This document shows positions 1 to 8,237 of a stretch of DNA of 64,000 nt, piece after piece. The notes beneath the pieces are model-generated. The model did not search any database. It was not told the DNA's origin and was given only the letters and a program-made list of their open reading frames with translations. Location: assembly GCF_008107695.1 (NCBI RefSeq), contig NZ_VIRG01000052.1:88840-152839 (forward strand). Direction: 5' to 3'. Numbering within the stretch: position 1 is the first letter of the stretch; every line of letters starts with the position of its first letter. The DNA comes from Stappia sp. BW2 (GTDB lineage Bacteria; Pseudomonadota; Alphaproteobacteria; Rhizobiales; Stappiaceae). The position numbers and the translations under genes were made by a program.

Positions 1-339
1 GGTCAGCTCTTCGCCGTCCAGATCGATCACCTCCTCATCGCCGAACATGTTGTACTGAACGACCATGAAGTTCTCTTTGATGTAATCGGTCACCTCCGGA
101 TCGGAGAGGATCTTCTCGTGCATCTGGCGGCAATAGATGCAGCCGCGTTGTTCAAAGATGATCGCCAGACGCTTGCCTTCTCCGGCGGCGGTTTCAATGT
201 CCTCGCCAATGTCGCGAAAAGTCACGGTGAACCACGGCTGCTTGTGAAGGCCATCGTCGCCGAGCGTTGCGGCGAGCGCCGTCGTGGTCAGGGCCGCCAA
301 GAGTTCGACTGCCAGAATCATATGTTTCCAGATACGCAT
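1..339 (-). CDS. soxW: SoxW-like periplasmic thioredoxin (3' part outside window)
   Basis: The first 113 codons of a leftward gene are present; the rest lies beyond position 1. A hydrophobic signal segment (about residues 5-24) precedes a thioredoxin-like domain with the redox pair GCIYC (Cys67 and Cys70). The ATG at 339 has a GGAGGA ribosome site 7 bases upstream. The gene starts 33 bases after the stop of the CcdA-type gene, so they form one operon. In sox loci SoxW receives electrons from SoxV and keeps periplasmic sulfur-oxidation proteins reduced. The soxXYZABCD genes probably continue to the left; that is inference. Confidence 0.82.
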   Translation of the reverse strand, partial: MRIWKHMILAVELLAALTTTALAATLGDDGLHKQPWFTVTFRDIGEDIETAAGEGKRLAIIFEQRGCIYCRQMHEKILSDPEVTDYIKENFMVVQYNMFGDEEVIDLDGEELT

Positions 340-372
340 GTCATTGTCCTCCCTGGACCGGATATCGGCCGG

Positions 373-1107
373 TCAGCCGATTTGCGTGAAAATCGGGAAC
401 GTTTCGAGCAACCAGAAGGCGATGGCCGACATCTGCCCGGTGATGAACAGCAGGCCGGTGAGCACCAGAAGGCCACCCATGATCTTTTCCACCGTGCCCA
501 TGTGTTTGCGAAAACGGCCGGCCACCTTCAGGAAGCGACTGGCAAAAGCCGCTGCCAGGATGAATGGCAGACCGATGCCGAGTGCATAGACCGCAAGCAG
601 GCCGGCACCGTTCCATATGGTGTCCGACGACCCGGCCACGAACAGGATTGCGGCCAGAACCGGGCCGACGCAGGGTGTCCAGCCGAAGGCAAATGCCAGA
701 CCCATGACAAAGGCCCCCACAAGGCCCGCGGGCTTGCGTTCCACATGGATGCGCGCTTCGCGAAACAGGAGGCCGATGCGAAAGACACCGAGAAAATGCA
801 GGCCCATGACGATGATGATCGCGCCGGCCACATACGACAGGATGTCGTAGTAACGGGCAATCGACTGGCCGATGACGCTGGCCGTCGCGCCAAGGGCGAC
901 AAAGACCAGCGAGAAGCCGAGCACGAAAGCGATGGCGGCCAGAATCACCCGGCGCCCCGTTTCCGCGGTTGCCGTTTCGCCCTTCAGTTCATCGACGCTG
1001 ACACCGGCCAGATAACACAGATAGGGCGGCACAATCGGCAAGACACAGGGTGAAATGAACGAGAGCAGACCTGCCAGAAAGGCAGCGCCCAGAGAAACAT
1101 CGAGCAT
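373..1107 (-). CDS. soxV: CcdA/SoxV-family transmembrane thiol-electron carrier
   Basis: A 244-residue, highly hydrophobic protein with about six membrane helices. The N-terminal motif FISPCVLPIVP and a second Cys in GWTPCVGP are the paired membrane cysteines that define CcdA proteins, which move reducing power from cytoplasmic thioredoxin to the periplasm. Start ATG at 1107 follows a GGGAGGAAA site. It precedes the SoxW-like gene and diverges from the SoxS-like gene, an arrangement typical of soxSRT/VW neighbourhoods. A role in cytochrome c maturation is the alternative, but the flanking thioredoxins and ArsR regulator favour sox. Confidence 0.85.
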   Translation of the reverse strand: MLDVSLGAAFLAGLLSFISPCVLPIVPPYLCYLAGVSVDELKGETATAETGRRVILAAIAFVLGFSLVFVALGATASVIGQSIARYYDILSYVAGAIIIVMGLHFLGVFRIGLLFREARIHVERKPAGLVGAFVMGLAFAFGWTPCVGPVLAAILFVAGSSDTIWNGAGLLAVYALGIGLPFILAAAFASRFLKVAGRFRKHMGTVEKIMGGLLVLTGLLFITGQMSAIAFWLLETFPIFTQIG

Positions 1108-1150
1108 TCATTTCCTCCCAGTGAAACTCGATCTTTGGTTGCTTTAAAAT

Positions 1151-1166
1151 ATTCAAAAGTTCCTAT
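1151..1166. promoter_or_regulatory. Possible degenerate SoxR/SqrR half-site in the soxV/soxS divergent promoter
   Basis: ATTCAAA is followed after two bases by TTCCTAT, which matches the expected inverted half TTTGAAT at only four of seven positions. It lies in the 92-base AT-rich gap between the divergent soxV- and soxS-like genes, where the ArsR-type regulator would be expected to act. The left half and spacing equal those of the perfect palindrome at 4254-4269. Binding is inference. Confidence 0.35.
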
Positions 1167-1199
1167 ATATTGCAATGGAAGAAATGTGGAGATTGCAAA

Positions 1200-1574
1200 A
1201 TGTCCGTCGCGACTCGTGCGATGATCCTTGCCGGAGCGCTGATTTCCGGCCTGTTTCAGGCCTTTCCGGCATGGAGTGCCGAACTGGTGATGCTGGAACA
1301 ACCTGGGTGTGTATGGTGCAAACGCTGGAATGAGGAAATCGGCATTGCCTATCCGAAAACGGCGGAAGGCCGGCAGGCCCCGTTGCGCCGTGTCGACATT
1401 ACCGACACCTGGCCGCAGGATCTTTCCGGCATCGCAAAGGAGCGCATGACGCCAACCTTCATTTTGCTGGCCGATGGCGTTGAGATCGACCGGCTGCGCG
1501 GCTACCCGGGAGAAAACTTCTTCTGGCCCATGCTGGACGATATGCTGGGAAAGCTTCCGGATGCGACGAAGTGA
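1200..1574 (+). CDS. soxS: SoxS-like periplasmic thioredoxin
   Basis: A 124-residue protein with an N-terminal signal peptide (about residues 1-27, ending AWSA) and a short thioredoxin-like domain holding the redox motif CVWC at residues 37-40. A later cis-Pro type segment (RMTPTF) fits the fold. The ATG at 1200 is chosen over an upstream ATG at 1170 because GGAG lies 9 bases before it. In Paracoccus-type sox clusters SoxS reactivates the SoxY carrier and sits beside soxR. Here the ArsR-type gene follows at 1667 on the same strand. Confidence 0.8.
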   Translation: MSVATRAMILAGALISGLFQAFPAWSAELVMLEQPGCVWCKRWNEEIGIAYPKTAEGRQAPLRRVDITDTWPQDLSGIAKERMTPTFILLADGVEIDRLRGYPGENFFWPMLDDMLGKLPDATK

Positions 1575-1666
1575 GGTTGTTGATCCGCTGCTGAAGTTAA
1601 GGCATGAATTGGTAATGTGAATTGTGCGCTGCAATGGCGGTTGCTTGAAGAGGGTGTGGGTTCCGG

Positions 1667-2017
1667 ATGATACTGCCGGCCATGGACAAGAACCTGGATG
1701 CGAAGGACCTCGACCTGCTGATGGAGCAGGCGCGGAAGGCGAGCGATCTGCTCAAGGCCCTTTCGCACGAGGTACGGCTCGTGATCCTGTGTTTGCTGTC
1801 GGAGGGCGAAAAGTCGGTTTCCGAGCTTGAGGAAATCCTGACCATGCCTCAGGCAGCGGTATCCCAGCAGCTTGCCCGGCTCCGGCTGGAAGGTCTGGTG
1901 CAGTCGCGGCGCGACGGGCGCATGATTTACTACAGCCTGATGAATGACGAAGTGAGTTCGATCATCTCGAGCCTCTACGACCTGTTCTGCAAGGACGTGC
2001 GCGCGCCGGAGAAATAG
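1667..2017 (+). CDS. soxR: ArsR-family persulfide-responsive repressor (SoxR/SqrR/BigR type)
   Basis: A 116-residue winged-helix protein of the ArsR family; a second ATG at 1682 would give 111 residues. The recognition helix lies around PQAAVSQQLARLR (residues 61-73). Cysteines at positions 42 (VILCLL) and 108 (LFCKD) are 66 residues apart, the same spacing as the Cys41/Cys107 pair of Rhodobacter SqrR, which forms a tetrasulfide with persulfide. No metal-binding ELCVCDL motif is present, which argues against a metal sensor. It probably represses the flanking sox and transporter genes until sulfide or thiosulfate appears. Confidence 0.82.
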   Translation: MILPAMDKNLDAKDLDLLMEQARKASDLLKALSHEVRLVILCLLSEGEKSVSELEEILTMPQAAVSQQLARLRLEGLVQSRRDGRMIYYSLMNDEVSSIISSLYDLFCKDVRAPEK

Positions 2018-2161
2018 GCACAGGCAGTGTGCCTGCACGCGTGCGTTGCAGCAAGGTCTCCGATTGCTGCGATTTTAGCAGCCTGCTACGGTTTATGAAA
2101 ATCGCCGACAGAGCGATGACTGGAAACGCGGCCGGGTAATCCGGCGGAGGGTAGGACGCGC

Positions 2162-3268
2162 ATGGTCAATCTCGATCCGGTGATGCTGACACCGATTCTC
2201 GGCGTGCTTGCGGGGTGCGTATTGGGGTTCGTTGCCCGGTCGAACCATTTCTGCACCCTGTCTGCGCTGGAGCGGCATTGGTATGCAGGCGACAGCAGCG
2301 CGCTCAGAACCTGGGTGCTTGCGTCCGTATCGGCCCTCGTTGGCACGCAGTTGCTTGTTGCCTTCGGTTTGGCCGACACAGCTGCCTCCTTCTATCTGTC
2401 ACCTGAATTTGGCTGGACCGGCGCCATCGTGGGCGGGTTCATGTTCGGCATCGGCATGGCACTTGTCGGCACCTGCGGCTTTGGCGCCGTATTGCGTCTG
2501 GGCGGCGGCAGCCTGCGGGCGCTGGTGGTGCTGACGGTGATCGGCCTGTCGGCACTCGCTGCCCAACGCGGCATTGTCGGCATGCTGCGGGTGCCGCTGG
2601 TCGATGATCTCGCCGTTTCCTTCGGCGCAAGCGGCAGCCAGTCCATGGGCGATATTGTTTCCAACCTGTTCGGCATGAGGCTGCAGGGCGTGGTCGCCAT
2701 CGTGATCGCGCTTGCGGGGCTGGTCTGGATCTTCAAGTCGGCATCCTATCGCCGTCAATGGAGCAAGATCGGAACCGGTGTCGCGATTGGCAGTGTGATT
2801 GCCTTCGGCTGGTGGGCGACGACCTTCCTTGCCGGGCGTTCCTTCGATCCCATTCAGATCGAAGCCGGGTCTTTCGTGGTGCCAGTGGGTGACACCATCA
2901 TGCAGCTGATCACCTACACGGGAACCCTGCCGGATTATGGCGTCGGCCTGATTGTCGGGACGCTTTTCGGTGCCGTGATAGCAGCCCTTTGGAAGCGGGA
3001 TATCCGCTGGGAAGCGTGCGACGATGCCCGCGAACTTGGCCGGCATCTTCTGGGTGGCACGCTGATGGGCGTTGGCGGTGTATTCGCCATGGGCTGCACG
3101 GTGGGGCAGGGCATCACCGGCTTTTCCGCGCTGGCGGTCTCGGCGCCGATCGTGATGGTGTCGATGGCGCTCGGTGCGCGGGTCGGGCTTGCCTGGCTTG
3201 TGGAAGGCAACGTTCTCGCCGCCTTCCAGCGCAATCAGGGCAGTGTGCATCACTCAGCGGCAGAATGA
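2162..3268 (+). CDS. YeeE/YedE family thiosulfate-type transporter (first copy)
   Basis: A 368-residue multi-pass membrane protein of the YeeE/YedE (sulf_transp) family. Three Cys-containing motifs are visible: HFCTLS near residue 31, GTCGFG near 103 and MGCTVGQG near 305. Cysteines at equivalent places carry thiosulfate in the TsuA/YeeE structures. The ATG at 2162 is preceded by GGAGGG/AGGA. It follows the ArsR-type regulator and converges on the MBL-fold gene. Thiosulfate or another reduced sulfur anion is the likely substrate, as inferred from family and context. Confidence 0.8.
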   Translation: MVNLDPVMLTPILGVLAGCVLGFVARSNHFCTLSALERHWYAGDSSALRTWVLASVSALVGTQLLVAFGLADTAASFYLSPEFGWTGAIVGGFMFGIGMALVGTCGFGAVLRLGGGSLRALVVLTVIGLSALAAQRGIVGMLRVPLVDDLAVSFGASGSQSMGDIVSNLFGMRLQGVVAIVIALAGLVWIFKSASYRRQWSKIGTGVAIGSVIAFGWWATTFLAGRSFDPIQIEAGSFVVPVGDTIMQLITYTGTLPDYGVGLIVGTLFGAVIAALWKRDIRWEACDDARELGRHLLGGTLMGVGGVFAMGCTVGQGITGFSALAVSAPIVMVSMALGARVGLAWLVEGNVLAAFQRNQGSVHHSAAE

Positions 3269-3300
3269 CTCCCCGCCGCCTTTCATGTAGGCGTGGGCGC

Positions 3301-4239
3301 TTACGCCGCAACGAACCTGTAGGCATCGCCTGATCGTTCCACGTGCCCCCCGGCGGGGTGCGGGAAGTGGTAGCCGATGACGCGGGTCTGATCCTGCGCC
3401 AGCCGGTCGAGCAGCACCTTGCGCGTGGCAACGCCCATGTCGCGATCCTGATCGGAGCCGGAAGCCCAGCCGGGTTTTTCGAACGAAATAATTGTATTGG
3501 AAATCGCGTCGCCCACCACCAGCATGCTCTCGGAACCGCCGTGCAGCATGTAGGACATGTGCCCCGGGGTGTGCCCCGCCGTGTCGACGGCCTCAACGCC
3601 CGGCAGCACTTCCTGACCCGGCTTGATCATGTTCACCCGATCCTCGATCACGTCGAAACGAGATTGCGCCCCGACCACGAAGCTCTTGCGCTCATCTGGC
3701 GTCTTGGCCAGCGTATCGTCGGCGCGCCAATAGTCCCATTCGGCCTGCGGCATCCAGATCTGGGCGTCCGGGTAAAGCGGGTCATCGAAATCGTCCAGAA
3801 TACCCCACAGGTGATCGGGGTGGGCATGGGTGAAGATGACATCGGTGATGTCCGACGGGTCGATGCCGGCTTCCGCCAGATGGTCCGGCAAGTCACCAGC
3901 TGTTGGCTGGAAGTTGGCCCCTGAACCGACATCGAACAGCACTGTGCGGTCGCCGGTCCGGAGCAATGTGATGTTGCAGTCCGGTGTCAGCGCGTCTGTG
4001 GCCAGGCCACGGGGTTTCAGCAGCGCCGCGATCTCCGCTTCGTCTTGTTCGGGCAGGATGAAGCTCATCGGCAGGGTCAGGTGGCCGTCGGAAAAGACCG
4101 TAATGTCGAGTGGGCCCAGGGTCATGTTCGCGGTGGCAAAGGCAGGTGTTATCCGTCCAGCCAGTCCCGTGGCCGCAAGCGCGAGGCCTCCGGCCAGAAC
4201 GTTGCGTCTCGTCAGATCTTTCCGAAATTGTCCGGACAT
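3301..4239 (-). CDS. Tat-exported metallo-beta-lactamase-fold hydrolase
   Basis: A 312-residue protein. The start ATG at 4239 is chosen because GGAGGA lies immediately upstream; a GTG at 4251 is also in frame. The N-terminus carries a twin-arginine signal (TRRNVLAGG) and a hydrophobic stretch, so it should fold in the cytoplasm and be exported. The MBL zinc ligands are present: THAHPDH, GHTPGH, VVGDA and a late GYHFPHP. Its place between two thiosulfate-type transporters suggests a periplasmic sulfur-compound hydrolase (SoxH-like), but the substrate cannot be read from sequence. It is divergent from the second YeeE gene across a palindromic operator. Confidence 0.8.
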   Translation of the reverse strand: MSGQFRKDLTRRNVLAGGLALAATGLAGRITPAFATANMTLGPLDITVFSDGHLTLPMSFILPEQDEAEIAALLKPRGLATDALTPDCNITLLRTGDRTVLFDVGSGANFQPTAGDLPDHLAEAGIDPSDITDVIFTHAHPDHLWGILDDFDDPLYPDAQIWMPQAEWDYWRADDTLAKTPDERKSFVVGAQSRFDVIEDRVNMIKPGQEVLPGVEAVDTAGHTPGHMSYMLHGGSESMLVVGDAISNTIISFEKPGWASGSDQDRDMGVATRKVLLDRLAQDQTRVIGYHFPHPAGGHVERSGDAYRFVAA

Positions 4240-4253
4240 GGCATCCTCCACAC

Positions 4254-4269
4254 ATTCAAACTTTTGAAT
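4254..4269. promoter_or_regulatory. Probable SoxR/SqrR operator between MBL and YeeE genes
   Basis: ATTCAAA and TTTGAAT form a perfect seven-base inverted repeat separated by CT. This fits the ATTC-N8-GAAT pattern recalled for SqrR-type persulfide repressors. The site lies 15 bases upstream of the MBL start and 96 bases upstream of the second YeeE start, so one operator could control both divergent genes. Confidence 0.62.
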
Positions 4270-4364
4270 TTATCTATGTTTCATTGAGAGAGGTCAATGC
4301 CTGCCGCTAGGAAACGGCACAAAGCTGGCGGAACGTGAGGACGCAATTTGGCCGGGAGAGGCTC

Positions 4365-5471
4365 ATGGATCTGACATTTCTTCTGGATGAATTTTCCGAG
4401 CCCTGGCTGCTGGCCATCGGTGGTCTCGTTGTCGGGATCCTGTTTGGCGCCTTTGCCCAGCAGAGCCGCTTCTGCCTGCGCGCCGCCAGTCTGGAGTTCT
4501 CACGCGGGGCGCCAAAGGACCGGCTGCCGGTCTGGCTGTTGACCTTTTCCGCTGCTGTTCTGTGCACGCAGCTTCTGGTCCATCTGGGCGAGATACAGGC
4601 CAATGAAGCGCGGCAGCTTGCGTCGCCGCAGAGCCTCTCCGGAGCGCTTCTTGGCGGGCTGATGTTCGGCACCGGCATGGTGCTGGCGCGCGGGTGTGCC
4701 AGCCGCTTGCTGGTGCTTTCTGCCACGGGCAACCTGCGAGCGCTCCTGTCCGGTTTGGTCTTTGCCGTTGTTGCCCAGGCCAGCCTGCGCGGCCTGTTGA
4801 AGCCGTTGCGCGAATGGTTCGCGGGCCTTTGGACGACTGGGGACATCGGCGGCAATGACCTGACCGAGATGTTGGGCCTGAGCACATCCGTGACCTTTGG
4901 TTTCACCGCCCTGTGGCTGGCAGCTGGGCTTGTCTTTGCCTGGCGCTCGCGGGTGAAGCTCTGGCAACTTGTGGCGGCGGCGGGCGCGGGGCTGGCAATC
5001 CCGCTGGCCTGGTGGTTCACCTCGGCCATGGCGCGGCAGGCGTTCGATCCCGTGCAGGTGGAAGGGGTGACCTTCACCGGTCCTTCCGCCGACGCCCTGA
5101 TGCTGGTTCTGTCACCGCCGGGCGATCTGCTCGACTTCGATGTCGGCCTGGTGCCGGGCGTTTTTCTCGGCTCGTTCCTGGCGGCTCTCCTGACGCGGGA
5201 ACTGGCCCTTCAGGGCTTTGAGGGTGGCAAGTCGATGGCGCGTTATCTCACCGGAGCAACGCTCATGGGCTTCGGCGGCATGCTGGCCGGTGGCTGTGCC
5301 GTCGGGGCGGGGATCACCGGGGCTTCCATCTTCGCGCTGACGGCATGGATCACGCTGACCGCGATCTGGCTGTCCGCCGGCGTCGCCGACCGCCTGCTGA
5401 CCAGCTATGATGCGCGTGACCAAGTGGCTGGGGTGGCGTCTGCTGTGGAACCGGTGAAAGTGGCCTCGTAA
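4365..5471 (+). CDS. YeeE/YedE family thiosulfate-type transporter (second copy)
   Basis: A 368-residue membrane protein, equal in length to the first YeeE copy and paralogous to it. It again has three Cys motifs: SRFCLRA, ARGCASR and GGCAVGAG. The ATG at 4365 follows GGGAGAGG; an upstream in-frame GTG at 4335 lacks a ribosome site. It is divergent from the MBL-fold gene and probably controlled by the palindrome at 4254-4269. Sequence between the Cys motifs differs strongly from the first copy, which may mean a different sulfur substrate or affinity. Confidence 0.8.
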   Translation: MDLTFLLDEFSEPWLLAIGGLVVGILFGAFAQQSRFCLRAASLEFSRGAPKDRLPVWLLTFSAAVLCTQLLVHLGEIQANEARQLASPQSLSGALLGGLMFGTGMVLARGCASRLLVLSATGNLRALLSGLVFAVVAQASLRGLLKPLREWFAGLWTTGDIGGNDLTEMLGLSTSVTFGFTALWLAAGLVFAWRSRVKLWQLVAAAGAGLAIPLAWWFTSAMARQAFDPVQVEGVTFTGPSADALMLVLSPPGDLLDFDVGLVPGVFLGSFLAALLTRELALQGFEGGKSMARYLTGATLMGFGGMLAGGCAVGAGITGASIFALTAWITLTAIWLSAGVADRLLTSYDARDQVAGVASAVEPVKVAS

Positions 5472-5586
5472 CGGCAGGCAAGTAAGCAATCGCTGAACCG
5501 CGCCGAACCCTGTTGTCATCGACCCGCCGTTTTTGAACGCGCTCGCATGCCCCAGGACGAGGTTCGCGGGCACCCCCAAGTAGCGG

Positions 5587-6774
5587 CTAGGCCGGTGCGG
5601 CTCGGGCGGCCGTCAGACCCGCGATCACGCCGCGCAATTCGGCGAGGCCGCGCATTCGCCCGATCAGGGGATAGCCTGGATGCGCCCCGCGTTCGGCATC
5701 GGTCAGAAGCTCGTGACCATGATCGGGCCGGAAGACGATTTCGGCATCTACCCGGCCTTCGTGCCGGCGTCTGGCTTCTTCGCCCAGCAGCACACCGAGC
5801 AATGCGGGCATGTCGGTGTCGCCGCCAAGGTGGGCGGCCTCCTCGAACGAGCCGTCCGGGTCTTTTGCGACATTGCGCAGATGGGCGAAGTGGATCTTGC
5901 CGGCAAAACGTTGCGCAATTGCGGGCACATCGTTTTTCGGGTTGGCACCAAGGGAGCCGGAGCAGAGCGTAAGGCCGTTGGAAGGGCTGTCCACCGCCGA
6001 CAGGATCCAGTCGATGTCGTTGGCATCCGAGACGATACGCGGCAGGCCGAGAAGATCCCGGGGCGGGTCGTCCGGGTGGACGGCCAGCTTCAGGCCAAGC
6101 TCTTCCGCGGTGGGAACGACTTCCTGAAGAAAACGCTTGTGGTTCTGCCTGAGTGCGGCGCGGTCGAGCCCCTGATAGGGGAGGAGTGCCTCGCGCAGGC
6201 CATTGGCGTCGTATCGGTCGTAAGCGCCGGGAAGGCCAGCCATGATGGCGGTTGTCAACCGGTCGAGATCCGGCTGGGTCGCGCTGTCGAACCAGCGTTT
6301 CGCTTTGGTCAGGAGCTCCGGACAATAGTCTTCTTCCGCTCCGGGCCGCTTGACCATATAGAGCTCGAAGGCCGCCATCCTGGCGGCGGAAAACCGCAGG
6401 CAGGTGCCTCCGCGCGCAACCGGGGCGGTCAGGTCCGTTCGTGTCCAGTCGAGCAGTGGCATGAAGTTGTAGCAGATGACCTTGATGCCTTCGGCAGCCA
6501 GGTTGGCCATGGACTGCCGATAGTTGGCGAAGAGCTCGGACAGATCGCCTTCACCACGCTTGATGGCCTCGTGAACCGGCAGGCTTTCCACCACCGTCCA
6601 GTCGAAGCCAGCCGCGTGAAGCTGTGCGCAGGTGTTTGCGATGGTCTCGCGCGGCCAGATCTGTCCGTAGGGGATTTCGTGCAGCGCCGTGACGATGCTG
6701 ACAGCACCGGTCTGGGCGATTTCGCGAAGCGAGATGCGGTCATAGCCGCCATACCAGCGCCAGCCTTCGATCAT
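5587..6774 (-). CDS. uxuA: Mannonate dehydratase
   Basis: A 395-residue protein, the usual length for UxuA, which dehydrates D-mannonate to 2-keto-3-deoxygluconate in glucuronate catabolism. The N-terminus (MIEGWRWYGGYDRISL) and the metal-site region KLAVHPDDPPRDLLGLPRI match the family's TIM-barrel pattern. The start overlaps the stop of the uxuB-type gene by four bases (ATGA), so translation is coupled. It is the last gene of the leftward uronate operon that starts at uxaC. Confidence 0.92.
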   Translation of the reverse strand: MIEGWRWYGGYDRISLREIAQTGAVSIVTALHEIPYGQIWPRETIANTCAQLHAAGFDWTVVESLPVHEAIKRGEGDLSELFANYRQSMANLAAEGIKVICYNFMPLLDWTRTDLTAPVARGGTCLRFSAARMAAFELYMVKRPGAEEDYCPELLTKAKRWFDSATQPDLDRLTTAIMAGLPGAYDRYDANGLREALLPYQGLDRAALRQNHKRFLQEVVPTAEELGLKLAVHPDDPPRDLLGLPRIVSDANDIDWILSAVDSPSNGLTLCSGSLGANPKNDVPAIAQRFAGKIHFAHLRNVAKDPDGSFEEAAHLGGDTDMPALLGVLLGEEARRRHEGRVDAEIVFRPDHGHELLTDAERGAHPGYPLIGRMRGLAELRGVIAGLTAARAAPA

Positions 6775-8237
6775 GACAGAGCCCCGATTGTGTTGCGGAC
6801 GCCGTCGGCCTTCAAGGCGGCGTAGGCGGAGGTGATGGACGGCCGCAGGGCTGCGGCCAGTTTGGCGTCGAAGATCTCAGTGACACCCAGGAGTGCGTCC
6901 ACCTTGCCGGCGTCGCCATCGCCATCGCGGACAAGCGATTTCAGGCGATCGCTCAGCGGATCGCGCACGTCAATCGGCTTGCCGCCAAGATCGGTGCCGC
7001 CGACATAGATCATCCAGGCAGCAATGGCGAGGCAAAGCCCCGGGCAGCTTCGCCCGCTTGCAAGGTTGTCATGCACGGTTCCCAGAATGCGCTGCGGCAG
7101 TTTCTGGCTGCCGTCCATGGCAATCTGCCAGGTGCGGTGCCGGATGCCGGGATTGGCGTAGCGGGCGAACAGCGCATCCGCATAATCTTCCAGGTCCGTT
7201 CCCGGGGGCGCTTCGAGGGACGGAATGATCTCGCGGCGCCACAAGCCTTTGACGAAACGGGCGAACAACGGATCGGCGACGGTTTCGGCAATCGTCTCGT
7301 GCCCGGCGAGATAGCCGAGATAGGCAAGCGCGGAATGGGTGCCGTTGAGCATGCGCAGCTTCATGTGCTCGAAGACCGTGACGCTGTCGACAAGTTCGAC
7401 GCCAACCGCTCCCAGATCCGGTCTGGCGTCCGTGCCGTAGGCCGGAACGAAGTCATCTTCCACCACCCATTGCCGGAACGGTTCGTGCATCACCGGCGCT
7501 GCATCGTAGCGGCCTGTCTTCCGGGCGAGGGCTTCGACATCTTCCGGTTTCGTGGCCGGCACGATCCGGTCGACCATGGTCGCCGGGAAACGGCCCTCGG
7601 CTTCAATCCAGGTGGCCAGATCCGGATCGAGCCTTTCGGCAAGGTCCAGCACGATGCGGCGGACAAGCCGGCCGTTGTCCGGAAGGTTGTCGCAGGTAAG
7701 AACTGTGAAGGGCGGAACGCCGGCCGCTTTCCGCCTCGCGAGTGCCCGGACAAGATATCCCGGCGCGGAGACGGGCTGCGCGGCCTTGAGATCATGTGCG
7801 ATGTCTGGATGGGTGGCATTGAGCCTGCCGGTTGCCGGGTCGTGGCAATAGCCCTTTTCCGTCACGGTCAGGGTTACGATCCGGATGGCGGGGTCAGCCA
7901 TCGCGGCCAGGACAGCTTCCGGGTTCTCCCGTGCCACCAGCACATCACGGATGATCTCCACCTGGCGCAGGGTTTCGTCCTCCGGGCCGAGTTCCTGCGC
8001 GGTGTAGACAAAGTCCTGCGGAGCCAGCTGGTCATGCATGCGCGGGCTTTGCAGGCTGACGCCTATAATGCCCCAATTGTCCCCTCCGGCACTGCCTGAT
8101 GCCTTCATGGCTTCTTCGATGTAGATGGCTCCAAAGGCCCGGAAAAAGGCGCCGAGACCGAGGTGAACGATGCCGGCTTTCGCCATTGGTGTCGTTCTGG
8201 AAAGACGTGGGAGATCAGCGTGCAAGCCAGCCTCCAT
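6771..8237 (-). CDS. uxuB: Fructuronate reductase / mannitol dehydrogenase family protein
   Basis: About 488 residues, polyol-specific long-chain dehydrogenase family. The N-terminal Rossmann motif GIVHLGLGAFFRAF and the central catalytic region MLNGTHSALAYLGYLAG (Lys/Asn/His signature area) are typical. It would reduce D-fructuronate to D-mannonate, the step before UxuA. The ATG at 8237 follows an in-frame TTG at 8240 and lies inside the end of kduD (23-base overlap); a later ATG at 8189 would cut into the nucleotide-binding segment and is less likely. Tagaturonate reductase is an alternative specificity. Confidence 0.85.
   Translation of the reverse strand: MEAGLHADLPRLSRTTPMAKAGIVHLGLGAFFRAFGAIYIEEAMKASGSAGGDNWGIIGVSLQSPRMHDQLAPQDFVYTAQELGPEDETLRQVEIIRDVLVARENPEAVLAAMADPAIRIVTLTVTEKGYCHDPATGRLNATHPDIAHDLKAAQPVSAPGYLVRALARRKAAGVPPFTVLTCDNLPDNGRLVRRIVLDLAERLDPDLATWIEAEGRFPATMVDRIVPATKPEDVEALARKTGRYDAAPVMHEPFRQWVVEDDFVPAYGTDARPDLGAVGVELVDSVTVFEHMKLRMLNGTHSALAYLGYLAGHETIAETVADPLFARFVKGLWRREIIPSLEAPPGTDLEDYADALFARYANPGIRHRTWQIAMDGSQKLPQRILGTVHDNLASGRSCPGLCLAIAAWMIYVGGTDLGGKPIDVRDPLSDRLKSLVRDGDGDAGKVDALLGVTEIFDAKLAAALRPSITSAYAALKADGVRNTIGALS

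Noticed and set aside
118..1053. Long rightward open frame of 311 codons
   Set aside because: It lies opposite soxV and soxW, has no ribosome site or family match, and its composition is that of antisense GC-rich coding DNA.
1578..1640. Possible second SqrR operator before the ArsR-type gene
   Set aside because: Only repeated GAATT halves in the same orientation are present, without an inverted partner at the right spacing.
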